Origin: Candidatus Roizmanbacteria bacterium
GTDB taxonomy: Bacteria > Patescibacteriota > Microgenomatia > UBA1406 > GWC2-37-13
DNA length: 64,000 nucleotides
Direction: 5' to 3'
NCBI GenBank assembly: GCA_016215445.1
Contig: JACRJL010000003.1
Location: 528,924 to 592,923 of the forward strand
Program-made: the position numbers and the translations under genes
Shown here: positions 10,301-18,868 of the stretch, piece after piece
Numbering within the stretch: position 1 is the stretch's first letter
Layout: every line of letters begins with the position of its first letter
Notes under the pieces: generated by a model
Told to the model about the DNA's origin: nothing
The model's database searches: none
The model's input: only the letters and a program-made list of their open reading frames with translations

Positions 10301-13300
10301 AACGGATATTTTGAATTTTTGAATATTATTCCGGGTGTTTATCAATTAAGAGAAATACTTTCCTCTCTTGGCGCTGCTTGGACAAATGTAACTTCAACTG
10401 AAATTGAAGTCACTGTCGATCCAGGTGAATCTGACGAAGATAATAATTTTATTAATACCCAATATGGAACAATAGTTGTTGAAAAACAGACTGTTCCTGA
10501 TGGAGATCAAACTTCTTTTGATTTTGATTTAAGTTATGGTGATAATGACGCTGATCTAAGTGATGGTCAGCAGGACTCAACAGGTAATCTTTTGCCAGGT
10601 TCATACTCAGTATCTGAAAACACACCTGTTGGTTGGGATCTGACAAGCACAGTTTGTACTAGTTCAATTCAAGATACTGAAAGTGAAGGTGGTTTGGAAC
10701 TCGATTCAGGTGAAACAATCACATGTGTATTTACTAATACAAAAAGAGGTTCAATAATCGTTGAAAAACAAACGACACCTAATGGTGCAACAGGCAACTT
10801 TACATTTACAGGCGATGCAGCCGGTACGATTTCCGACGATGGACAAATAACTGTAAATAATCTAGTTCCGGGTCAATACACGTCTACTGAAAATGATCCT
10901 ACGCTAGCTTTTGATTTAACAAATATAACTTGTGATGATACAACAAATGGAGGCACAGCAAGTACGGGAGATGTAAATTCAAGAACAGCTACGTTTAATG
11001 TTGGACCAGGTGAAACAGTTAAATGTACGTTTACAAATACGCAAAGAGGGTCAATTTCCGGAGTTAAATACGAAGATGCTGATGGTAGCAATAGCACAAC
11101 TAATGATAGATCTGTACTTTCAGGATGGGTGATTGAACTTTGGAAATGGATCACTAACCAATTTGTTTACCAGACTGAAGACACAACTGATGTTAATGGA
11201 ATTTTCTCTTTTGAAAATTTATTGCCAGGCATTTATCAACTTCGTGAACAACTTTTAGCAGGATGGACAAAAATATTTCCTGTTGGAGACGGTATTGATG
11301 TTACAGTTGATCCAGGTGAAAGCGATGATGAAAATAACAATTTTGCAAATTTTGAAAATGTTTCTGTTACCGCCTGTAAACAAGCTGACGCAGACGGAAA
11401 CATTAATACGACTGATGATAGGACTAATGTTTCTGGTTGGCAAATTGATTTAATCAAGAATGGTCAAACCATTGATGACACACAAGTTACGGGAGTAAGA
11501 GGTGGTTGTTATACTTGGTCGAATTTAGGGCCAGGCAATTACAGCGTTTCAGAAGAAACTCAAATTGGTTGGACAAACCTTAATCCAACTACTCATAATT
11601 TTGGTGTTGTCCAAAGTGGAAATACTTACTCTCACACTTTTGTCAATACTCAATTCGGATCAATAAGAGTTGTCAAAGAAACTATACCTGACGGAAGCCT
11701 GGAAAATTTTGAATTTAACGCGAGCTATCATAATGAAAATTTCTTATTAACTGATGGATTTTCTGATCTTTCCGGAGACTTATTACCAGGAACTTATTCA
11801 GTTTCCGAGATTGCCGAAGATGGTTGGAATTTGACCAGCGCTATCTGTGACGATGGAAGTCCGGTAAACGCTATAAGTCTACAGGCTGGTGAAACAGTTG
11901 TCTGCACCTTCACCAACACCCAACGTGGTCACATAATTGTCGATAAAGTCACCAATCCAGCTGGTGCTGTTCAAAGCTTTAACTTTGACGCCACCGGTAG
12001 TAGTTATGTAGACTTTAATCTGACTGACCTTGCCACACCAAACGATCAAGAGTTAACCCCCGGAACGTATAGTGTTTCCGAAACTGTCCCGGCTGGATGG
12101 GATTTAACTAGTGCTACCTGTACAAGCTCTTTAAGAGATACAGAGACACCTGCCAACCTTGAACTCGATGCTGGTGAAACTATTAACTGTACATTCACTA
12201 ATACTGAACTAGGCAACGTTATCGTTATTAAATACAACGACCACAACGGAAATGGAATAAAAGATGAAGGCGATGAGGTACTCGGTGATACTGGAACTGG
12301 AGCGGAAGTTGAAGCCACTAGATGGGAAATACACCTTGTCGGTACGGACGTCAATTCTTATCAATGGACTGGAGCTCAAGTTGCCGGGCAAGTGACATTT
12401 TCTGACTTATTGCCTAATTCATTCACTCTTAGCGAACAAATTAAATCAGGTTGGGATCAAACCAACATCGCCTGCGAAGGTGAAGAGGCAATTGATGATG
12501 ATAACAATCATCCAGTGAATTTGGCGGCTGGACAAGATATTACTTGCTACATTGGTAACCAGGGTCGTGGCTCAATTACGGTTAATAAGAATCTAGATAC
12601 GGATGGAACTAATGGAGCAGACGTTTTTGGTTACACTAACATGTACTGGGAATTAGATAGCGCTGATCATGCCATGGGTTCAACCGTTGAGGTTGGTGCC
12701 GGATCATATGGTATTTCCGAAGTTCAGCTTTCCGACTATCATTTCACCAGTCTAGTCTGTAAAGATGTTGAAGTTGGCACCCAAACGACCACCGTTGATG
12801 TCGCCCCCGGAGAAGACGTTGTCTGCACTTACACCAATACTCGTGATACCGGGACAATTGTTGTTCACAAGATAATTGATGTTGATGGTGATCCATTGAC
12901 CACTGAAGATCAGTCTGACGGTGAAGGTTGGGAAATTGATGTTGACGGACAGGAGGGTGACACCTCTAATCCGGGAGCTCAACTTACGGAGGCAGGCGGT
13001 TTAACCACATTTCCATCTTTAAAAACAGGCAATTACAATGTTTCAGAACTTCTAGAAGATGGTTATGGATTTGTTGAAGCTTACTGTGATGGTCAGGATA
13101 TCGAAACTGGCGAAACAACTCTTCTAGACGTTGTTGTGGATAGCGGCGATCCTGTAAGTTGTACATTTATCAATACTCCAAACGGTTCAATCCACGGTCA
13201 AAAATGGAATGATTTAAACGGTGACGGAATTAGAGATTTTGATGAGCCAGTTTTAGGTGGTTGGAGAATTTTCCTAGATGAAAACGATAATCAGATTTGG

Positions 13301-15142
13301 GATGATGGTGAACAATATATGTTTACTGATAATGATCAAGAACTTGGTTGGTACTGGTTTGAGCACTTGTTTCCAGGGACTTATACTGTGTGTGAGGAAG
13401 CTCAAGCCGGATGGGTACAGACTTCAAGTCCCGCCTGTCATGTAATCGAAATTCCAGTATCAGAAAGAACCGCTTGTCCCGGACCAAACCAATTAAACTC
13501 GATTTCCGGTTTAACCTGCGACTTTGGTAATCAACAGGTTAATCCGACTCTACAAATTTCTAAGTCAAATGATGCATCTGGTGACAAGGGTATCGGCGAC
13601 CTGGTTATCTATACTTTGAAAGTAAAAGCTATTGATAGTCAAGTCTTGGGGGTTATTTTGAAAGATTTACTACCCAACGGCTTTAGCTTCCAGAGTGTCC
13701 TTTCCATAATCAGAAACGGATCTGATGATATTACTGCCTCGGTTGGCAATCCAAACTATGCCTCGCCTGGGACGTACAACTTGGGTGATATGAACCCAGA
13801 TGATGAAATTATCATTAAATATACGGCTAAGATTGGTTCATCGGTTGACCCAGGTCTTTACAAAGACGTTGCCTATGCTTTTGGCAAGGACGTTTTAGAC
13901 AATAGAGTTTTAGCTCTAGCCCAACCTGAAGGATTTGTTTCGACAAACTTTGTGGGAACCAGTGTTAACGTCAATGCTACCTTGACTCAAGGCGGAAATA
14001 TCGAAATTGGTGAAGTCTTAGGAGCATCAACATCGCTTCCAGCCACAGGTGGCAATGCTTTATGGGTAATTTTGGCCTCTATATTATCATTTTTTGGACT
14101 AATCTTTATGGTTCTAGGACTGCTTTTGAAAAAGAAAAATTTTAATTTTAAAATATTTGGGAAAGCACTGACTGTATTTATTGTCGGTTTGGCTTTTGTC
14201 CTGGTTGTCCCCACTTCTGCTAACGCGGCCAACCTTTCGGTCAGACTCGAGCAACCAAAGAGCCCAACTTCCAAAAACGACTTTAAAATCACCTATACAG
14301 TTCTTGATCTTACCGAATCACCAGCAGGAATCACCGTCAAATGTTTCAAAAAAGGACCATCTGATGGCGGATACAGCCAGTTTGGATCGGATATTGCCGT
14401 TGCAGCCGGTGGAAATTCGGGTGACTGTGCCAATGTTCCCAACTTTGTTAATACTAATGGTACATATCAGTTTTATGCGACCGCTAATAACGGTTCGGAA
14501 ACTGCTACAAGCGAAAGCGAGGGGATAATTTCCGTTGGGTACAATACTCAAGGCGATCCAACGCCTCCTTCAAACTACAAGAAAGAAAAAATATCTTCTT
14601 GCCAGTATAGAATTACCTTTAGAACAGCTGATGACGGTTTGACGACACGCGTTGAAATCTATAGATCCGAAAATACTTCGTTTAATCTTGATGGTGGAAC
14701 GAGAGTCGGTGATATCTCGATCGGCCCAAATCAGGACGGTACTTTTGAAGAAGCGGTTCCAGACTGCAACAAGACATATTATTATGTGATTCGATCATTC
14801 AACAGTTCTGGTAATCCATCAGGACCAGTTGGTGATTCAGCCGTGACAGTCGGTGCGAATACGACAACCGAAGGTGGAGCCATTCCGGTCGAAGGCGTAT
14901 CACTTCCAGGTGGAGGTACAGGCGGAGGAGAGGTTTTGGGAGAAGAAGCTAAAGAAGGGGAGACGACACCGACAACCAAACCAGAAGTAGTGGAAGTCAA
15001 AGACAAAGGAGTCACCGGAGTTGTCAAAGGAGCCGCTGACTTTGTCAAAAAGAATCCTTGGCCTTTGCTTATTTTGATCGTAGTTGTGGTAGGATTAGGG
15101 GTGTATGTCTATCTTAGAAGGAAAAACCAATCTTCTGTTTAA
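7382..15142 (+). CDS. Giant multi-domain surface protein with prealbumin/Cna-B-like repeats, internal LPATG signal and C-terminal TM
   Basis: 2586 aa; signal peptide; P/T-rich stalk; many repeats ending CTFTNTQRG...; LPATGGNALWVILASILSFFGLIFMVLGLLLKKK at 14036 onward; second hydrophobic segment ending PTSANA; terminal TM VKKNPWPLLILIVVVVGLGVYVYLRRKNQ. Confidence 0.9.
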   Translation: MKHKLGERILSLILSLNLVFNNLAPFISLASVSAQEVTPVPTAEPTVSPTGEPIPTIDVSPTEAVSPTVEPTQDVTPTPTVEVSPTVEVTPVETATQTEGPTLAPQEAPSVPSPPTDSNTSPTPEMSVEPSPEPTPTITPLMTPDGHVDTTVVESYSCRADSLNGCLTTDKNDYAPASVAIISGYGFAPNTGYSLVVSTDGLSQSFNITTDNNGAFTYSYSLYEEYHALYSVQLFDTAGFVVATTSFTDTPTPSISATAIGNYDEWIANTGTKVNAVSTNDGDTTYITNSTNGQRQSFTFSSSSISAGSSINSVTLNVIAKEGEGGSKLKLLVEKGSLVADRSVGSDNNLTGSYATYSRIMTTNPFTSAAWTLSEVNSWTVKFGVENGANKIARVTQIYLIVDYTDSAPTNTPTPTSTPTPTPISTSFGPISAQNIACMGDQPTAPDPINCTANDIQLASVDNIQIIEKSDDGVTFSPASGNQCDYPGQYIKFTASWHVESTAQSRYNVGLWFANQGQASALHGTCSASTLPSSPSPFFEDTDDTCGDIDAESVGTVSPDITVVARCVAAPGTNNLRLPYCTSWDNNEAAGNSCNGPEDTVAGTPSKCSCNNGFTIPIIVPFTANIEVVKDLNPGTDPGKFNLQVNGNNEASCVGDTGTTDQVTVGAGTSQNPGATHTVGETACTNPSTNLSDYATSISCVDRGLTTFDGGAALTQSGAGPLNVDVDKDDDIVCTITNTVNNGTMRVHKVTDPSSDTTTQFSVTATGSGTIYDNATQSVTGGSYVDYELQPGTYDVAEASKSGWNETGNTCNDVVVPPGQTAECTITNTQRGHIIVDKVTDPSGESQSFDFTATGTGYSNFSLTDQASPNNQEVVPGSYTVSEGAVEGWDSDGGVCDNGEAPNSIDVGAGETITCTFTNTQRGSISGYKYEDQSGDTTDSGDQSPVEGLLIELWRLVTGTTYEDTGLFDYTDSNGYFEFLNIIPGVYQLREILSSLGAAWTNVTSTEIEVTVDPGESDEDNNFINTQYGTIVVEKQTVPDGDQTSFDFDLSYGDNDADLSDGQQDSTGNLLPGSYSVSENTPVGWDLTSTVCTSSIQDTESEGGLELDSGETITCVFTNTKRGSIIVEKQTTPNGATGNFTFTGDAAGTISDDGQITVNNLVPGQYTSTENDPTLAFDLTNITCDDTTNGGTASTGDVNSRTATFNVGPGETVKCTFTNTQRGSISGVKYEDADGSNSTTNDRSVLSGWVIELWKWITNQFVYQTEDTTDVNGIFSFENLLPGIYQLREQLLAGWTKIFPVGDGIDVTVDPGESDDENNNFANFENVSVTACKQADADGNINTTDDRTNVSGWQIDLIKNGQTIDDTQVTGVRGGCYTWSNLGPGNYSVSEETQIGWTNLNPTTHNFGVVQSGNTYSHTFVNTQFGSIRVVKETIPDGSLENFEFNASYHNENFLLTDGFSDLSGDLLPGTYSVSEIAEDGWNLTSAICDDGSPVNAISLQAGETVVCTFTNTQRGHIIVDKVTNPAGAVQSFNFDATGSSYVDFNLTDLATPNDQELTPGTYSVSETVPAGWDLTSATCTSSLRDTETPANLELDAGETINCTFTNTELGNVIVIKYNDHNGNGIKDEGDEVLGDTGTGAEVEATRWEIHLVGTDVNSYQWTGAQVAGQVTFSDLLPNSFTLSEQIKSGWDQTNIACEGEEAIDDDNNHPVNLAAGQDITCYIGNQGRGSITVNKNLDTDGTNGADVFGYTNMYWELDSADHAMGSTVEVGAGSYGISEVQLSDYHFTSLVCKDVEVGTQTTTVDVAPGEDVVCTYTNTRDTGTIVVHKIIDVDGDPLTTEDQSDGEGWEIDVDGQEGDTSNPGAQLTEAGGLTTFPSLKTGNYNVSELLEDGYGFVEAYCDGQDIETGETTLLDVVVDSGDPVSCTFINTPNGSIHGQKWNDLNGDGIRDFDEPVLGGWRIFLDENDNQIWDDGEQYMFTDNDQELGWYWFEHLFPGTYTVCEEAQAGWVQTSSPACHVIEIPVSERTACPGPNQLNSISGLTCDFGNQQVNPTLQISKSNDASGDKGIGDLVIYTLKVKAIDSQVLGVILKDLLPNGFSFQSVLSIIRNGSDDITASVGNPNYASPGTYNLGDMNPDDEIIIKYTAKIGSSVDPGLYKDVAYAFGKDVLDNRVLALAQPEGFVSTNFVGTSVNVNATLTQGGNIEIGEVLGASTSLPATGGNALWVILASILSFFGLIFMVLGLLLKKKNFNFKIFGKALTVFIVGLAFVLVVPTSANAANLSVRLEQPKSPTSKNDFKITYTVLDLTESPAGITVKCFKKGPSDGGYSQFGSDIAVAAGGNSGDCANVPNFVNTNGTYQFYATANNGSETATSESEGIISVGYNTQGDPTPPSNYKKEKISSCQYRITFRTADDGLTTRVEIYRSENTSFNLDGGTRVGDISIGPNQDGTFEEAVPDCNKTYYYVIRSFNSSGNPSGPVGDSAVTVGANTTTEGGAIPVEGVSLPGGGTGGGEVLGEEAKEGETTPTTKPEVVEVKDKGVTGVVKGAADFVKKNPWPLLILIVVVVGLGVYVYLRRKNQSSV
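9570..13190 (+). repeat. Degenerate Cna-B/SpaA-like coding repeats
   Basis: Recurrent GxIxVxKxT.P.G...F.F......L..G.YsVsE....GWdlt...C.......l..GEtitCtFTNTqrG modules. Confidence 0.8.
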
Positions 15143-15701
15143 ATTAGGTTTAATTTTATTTAGTACTGGAATACTGCTTTTTTTCCTTAGTTTTTACCGT
15201 GTTCTTTGGCAGGAGACAAAATATATTGTTCTTCCAAAAAAACAAAATATCAAGCCGGTTGATGAAGAGTTTGGTATTGTTATACCGAAAATATCCGCAA
15301 ATGCTAAAGTAATTGAAAAGGTAGATCCCTTTAATCAGAAGGAATACCAATGGGCATTAACAAAAGGTGTCGCCCACGCCAAAGGGACAGCCTATCCAGG
15401 AAGCGCCGGTAATTCTTTTATCTTTGCCCACTCTTCAGTCGACTGGTATATCGCCAACCAGTATAACTCGGTGTTTTATCTACTTCATAAGCTGGAAAAA
15501 GGGGATAAGATCGAAATGTATTATAAAAAGAAAAAATATGTCTACGAAGTGACAGCCAAGAAGTATGTTGACGCTTCCGATGTTTCGTATCTAGACCCAA
15601 CTTCTCAATCAACATCTGTCTTAACCCTGATGACCTGTTGGCCTCCCGGAACAACCTATAAAAGATTGATAATCCAAGCAAAAATTAGCCTTGACAAATG
15701 A
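15105..15701 (+). CDS. Sortase family transpeptidase
   Basis: N-terminal TM; His in FIFAHSSVDW; TLMTCWPPGTTYKRLIIQ catalytic Cys/Arg region; overlaps the LPATG protein gene. Confidence 0.85.
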   Translation: MSILEGKTNLLFKLGLILFSTGILLFFLSFYRVLWQETKYIVLPKKQNIKPVDEEFGIVIPKISANAKVIEKVDPFNQKEYQWALTKGVAHAKGTAYPGSAGNSFIFAHSSVDWYIANQYNSVFYLLHKLEKGDKIEMYYKKKKYVYEVTAKKYVDASDVSYLDPTSQSTSVLTLMTCWPPGTTYKRLIIQAKISLDK

Positions 15702-15733
15702 TTTTTTAATATTTAAACTTATAGTAACAAAGT

Positions 15734-16480
15734 ATGAGTAAGAAATTGCTATTATTTTTAATTCTTGCTTTCGGATTTTTCATTTTACCGTTTGTTGTTT
15801 CTGCACAAAAACCTGAAGATTGGGAACCGCCGGAAAGAAATGGCGTCTATGACGTTCCTGGACGAAAGGATCTTAAAGTTAGAGTATTCGTTCATGAAAG
15901 GCCAAATCAGTCACCGGTTCTTATTGCTTGTGCGGTTGATAATAATTCAAATGCCGTTACAGGAGAGACTGGGTGGTATCTACCAACAAATTGGACCTAT
16001 TATGTCAACCCAAGCGTGCCTTCATCGATCTCAAGTAATTTGTCGACAATCGTTGAAAACTCTTTTAATGCCTGGCGAACTCCTTTGTCGGGTAAGGTAA
16101 ATTTCAACTATGCCGGGACAACCAATATAGGAGTAAAGAAACTTGATGGTAAAAACATTATTGCCTGGGGAAGAACATCAGGTTCAGCTCTTGGAGTCAC
16201 TTACACCTGGTATTATACTGCTAATCATCAAGCGGCTGAAACTGATACAATCATGAACAAGAAATTTGCTTGGGGATGGAATGAATTTCAATGTGACTCA
16301 AGCTATTATGACGCCCAGAATATTCTCACGCATGAATTAGGTCACTGGGTCGGTCTAAATGATCATTACACTGATGCCTATGTTGACAACACTATGTATG
16401 GTTATGGATCGAAGGGTGAGATTAAGAAAGACACGCTGACGACAGGCGACATAAACGGACTTTCCTCAATCTATCCTTAA
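15734..16480 (+). CDS. Secreted matrixin-like zinc metalloprotease
   Basis: Signal peptide; HELGHWVGLNDH (HExxHxxGxxH). Confidence 0.8.
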   Translation: MSKKLLLFLILAFGFFILPFVVSAQKPEDWEPPERNGVYDVPGRKDLKVRVFVHERPNQSPVLIACAVDNNSNAVTGETGWYLPTNWTYYVNPSVPSSISSNLSTIVENSFNAWRTPLSGKVNFNYAGTTNIGVKKLDGKNIIAWGRTSGSALGVTYTWYYTANHQAAETDTIMNKKFAWGWNEFQCDSSYYDAQNILTHELGHWVGLNDHYTDAYVDNTMYGYGSKGEIKKDTLTTGDINGLSSIYP

Positions 16481-16482
16481 AA

Positions 16483-16545
16483 TTTCTAATTTCTAATTTA
16501 CCTAATTGATCTAATCAAGTTCCAATTCCCAATGTCTAATTACTT
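16483..16545. repeat. Heptamer-periodic A/T-rich repeat, left of four-helix-bundle gene
   Basis: AATTTCT AATTTCT AATTTAC CTAATTG ATCTAAT ... AATGTCT AATTACT. Confidence 0.6.
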
Positions 16546-16899
16546 TACTTTTTGATAGATTTTATTAAATATTAGGTTTAGTTCTTTGGCTTCTTGCCAT
16601 AGAGGAATAGCTTCTTGTTTAAGATTGGGTATGGCATTAACTATCATTCTAATAAAATGCTTAGATTCTCGACATTCTTTTTTTACAATTCCAATTTTAT
16701 GCCTAAAATCATCTTTACTTTCAGCATCATCGGCTTCACAGTAATTGGCGCCAATTGAAGTTCCACATTTAACTAACTGAGTTATTAAAGGAATAGTTAT
16801 AGGATTTCTTGAAATTTTATTGCAAAATCTAATAATATTTTCTCCGAATTTAGCTGTCCTTTCTTCTAAATCGTATTTTGGACTTTGGTCATTGGTCAT
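16540..16899 (-). CDS. Four helix bundle protein (S23/IVP family)
   Basis: YDLEERTAKFGENIIRFCNKISRNPITIPLITQLVKCGTSIGANYCEADDAESKDDFRHKIGIVKKECRESKHFIRMI is characteristic of the family. Confidence 0.85.
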   Translation of the reverse strand: MTNDQSPKYDLEERTAKFGENIIRFCNKISRNPITIPLITQLVKCGTSIGANYCEADDAESKDDFRHKIGIVKKECRESKHFIRMIVNAIPNLKQEAIPLWQEAKELNLIFNKIYQKVK

Positions 16900-16945
16900 T
16901 TTTTAGGTCAATTAGAGTAATTAGGTTAATTAGATCAATTAATAT
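16880..16945. repeat. Heptamer-periodic repeat overlapping the start of the four-helix-bundle gene
   Basis: On the minus strand ATGACCA ATGACCA AAGTCCA; intergenic side ...TAGGTCAATTAGAGTAATTAGGTTAATTAGATCAATTA. Confidence 0.6.
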
Positions 16946-16950
16946 AGTTC

Positions 16951-16976
16951 TTGTCAACGGACTATAACCTACAAAA
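16951..16976 (-). repeat. Dispersed intergenic repeat, copy 3 (inverted relative to copies 1-2)
   Basis: TTGTCAACGGACTATAACCTACAAAA; reverse complement matches copy 1 at 23/26. Confidence 0.65.
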
Positions 16977-17039
16977 CTATTACTAAAAAGGTAATGCTTG
17001 AAATCTCCTTTTAAGCAAAGTACTATGTCCTCATATGTG

Positions 17040-17056
17040 GGTTATAACCTACAAAA
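17040..17056 (-). repeat. Dispersed intergenic repeat, copy 4 (partial, inverted)
   Basis: GGTTATAACCTACAAAAATAC shares TATAACCTACAAAA with copy 3. Confidence 0.5.
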
Positions 17057-17125
17057 ATACTTCAATTTCTACTTTAATCTCACTATTTTTTATTCAAATT
17101 TTTTCAGGAAAGGAGGTGAAAATAA

Positions 17126-18076
17126 ATGAAAAAAATAATAATAAGCATAATTCTATTAGTGGTTACACTTTTCTTTAAAGTGGGTCCTGCTAAAGCAGGT
17201 ATAACTTTATGGGATTTAACAGGTACGTATACAGTAGATTTTAATCTGGGTGGTGGTCATTATATTCATACAATGGATATCGATACAGTAGATTTATTTG
17301 CAGGTACATTCTCTGGCACTGGTTTTTATAACACGAATCCTGCTTATACGTGGAATGTTACGGGAACTATAAACGATGCAAATGTACTTTTTACAATTGT
17401 TTATACCGGATTGAATCCAGGCTATACCGTACATGCAACGGGAACGATTGCATCAGATGGAAGTATGTCTGGAACAGCAACAGGACCTGGACAAAACTTT
17501 ACTTGGATGACAACGTCAGGAACAGCTACTTTAACGGATGTGGGATTAGAATGGGGAAGTAAATTAACGCCTCCAAGTTGTGAAGCAAAGGGAAAACCTT
17601 TAGTTAATGTTACTTATAAAGTGCAAAATACGGTAGATTCAGGAGAGGGTGGTAATTATTGGGCTTATGATAATTTAAATCGTCATATTCAACTCTGGCA
17701 AACTGGAGAGTCAACATATTGCGCAGTAGTAAAATTCGAAGGGAAATATAATACTATTGCAGGGACATCACCAGGTAATACAGGAACAGTTCCAGATGAT
17801 TTGAAAGGTTCTTTCCAAGGTGGTTATAAAGCTATAATCACAGGATCATTTTTAAGTTCTCCGTTATGGAAAACGAACGGTAATCTAGGCACGATTGATT
17901 ATCAATGTGACGCGTCAGCTAATTGTCCAGGAGCTGTTGATTGGGTAGAGCAATATTTTAATCATGATTCAAATACTGGATTTAGCCAACCATGGTGGGG
18001 CTGGATTTATCATGGAGGGCATCATGGAACCTGGATTAATTCGAGCGATGGTAATCTAGGTGATATTACCGAGTAA
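17126..18076 (+). CDS. Secreted hypothetical protein
   Basis: 316 aa with signal peptide; AGGAGGTGA at 17111-17119 upstream; followed by a terminator. Confidence 0.8.
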   Translation: MKKIIISIILLVVTLFFKVGPAKAGITLWDLTGTYTVDFNLGGGHYIHTMDIDTVDLFAGTFSGTGFYNTNPAYTWNVTGTINDANVLFTIVYTGLNPGYTVHATGTIASDGSMSGTATGPGQNFTWMTTSGTATLTDVGLEWGSKLTPPSCEAKGKPLVNVTYKVQNTVDSGEGGNYWAYDNLNRHIQLWQTGESTYCAVVKFEGKYNTIAGTSPGNTGTVPDDLKGSFQGGYKAIITGSFLSSPLWKTNGNLGTIDYQCDASANCPGAVDWVEQYFNHDSNTGFSQPWWGWIYHGGHHGTWINSSDGNLGDITE

Positions 18077-18082
18077 GTATAC

Positions 18083-18118
18083 AAACAACCCATCGGGAAA
18101 CCGGTGGGTTGTTTTTTT
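18083..18118 (+). terminator. Rho-independent terminator
   Basis: AACAACCCATCGG GAAA CCGGTGGGTTGTT followed by T-run. Confidence 0.85.
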
Positions 18119-18142
18119 GTTTGAAAACGGTATCATTAATTA

Positions 18143-18868
18143 ATGAACCTTTTAGCAACTCCAAAAGTTCAATTGGCTTTGTTTCTCATTGCAATAATTC
18201 TGGCAAACTTATTCTTAAATTTCTCGCCTTATCTTCTAATTTACTTTGTTTTGACAATTAGTTTAGCACTTTTATCAGACCATATGTTTGTCTGGGCCAG
18301 GAAGATTAAGCCTTTTTTTCTTTCCGCGGCCATAGTGAGCGGTTTGATCATTGCTCTTTTAAATTCTCCAAGAAATTCCATTTTGGAAATGTTTTTAATG
18401 GTTGTTATAGCTATAGCTTCCAAGCATTTTCTTAAATATAAAGGTCGCCATATTTTCAACCCGGCAGCTTTCGGGTTGTTTTTTGGTAGCCTGTTTTTCA
18501 AAAACCAAGTTGCCTGGTGGGGGATATCTTCAAGTTCAGTTGTAGTATGGGTTTTGCTTATTTTAACAGGCTATGTAGCCATATTTCGCTCGAGAAAAAT
18601 CAGCTCAATACTTTCCTTTTTTATTGTCTATAATATATTGGCATTTGTTCTTACACGGCAGTTTAATATCTTTGATCCGACAGTCATCTTTTTCTCATTA
18701 GTGATGTTACCTGAGCCGATGACTTCTCCCAACCGGCCGTTTATACAGCTCAATTATGGAGTTACTGTGGCGGTTTTGACCTATTTTTTGGCGAAGGTGA
18801 ACTTTCTTCCCGACGTTTTATTAAGTTCTCTCCTTTTGTCGAATCTGTTATTTGCTAACAAAAAGTAG
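18143..18868 (+). CDS. NqrB/RnfD-family-like membrane protein
   Basis: Multi-TM; KYKGRHIFNPAAFGLFFGSLFF and MLPEPMTSPNRPFIQLNYG resemble NQR2/RnfD membrane proteins. Confidence 0.65.
   Translation: MNLLATPKVQLALFLIAIILANLFLNFSPYLLIYFVLTISLALLSDHMFVWARKIKPFFLSAAIVSGLIIALLNSPRNSILEMFLMVVIAIASKHFLKYKGRHIFNPAAFGLFFGSLFFKNQVAWWGISSSSVVVWVLLILTGYVAIFRSRKISSILSFFIVYNILAFVLTRQFNIFDPTVIFFSLVMLPEPMTSPNRPFIQLNYGVTVAVLTYFLAKVNFLPDVLLSSLLLSNLLFANKK

Noticed and set aside
13984-14292. Split of the giant ORF into two genes at the LPATG tail
   Set aside because: No stop codon is present in the supplied sequence, so one CDS is annotated and the issue reported as a finding.
7483-15048. Many antisense and alternate-frame ORFs within the giant surface-protein gene
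   Set aside because: By-products of repetitive, Pro/Thr-rich coding sequence; no independent start signals or recognisable domains.
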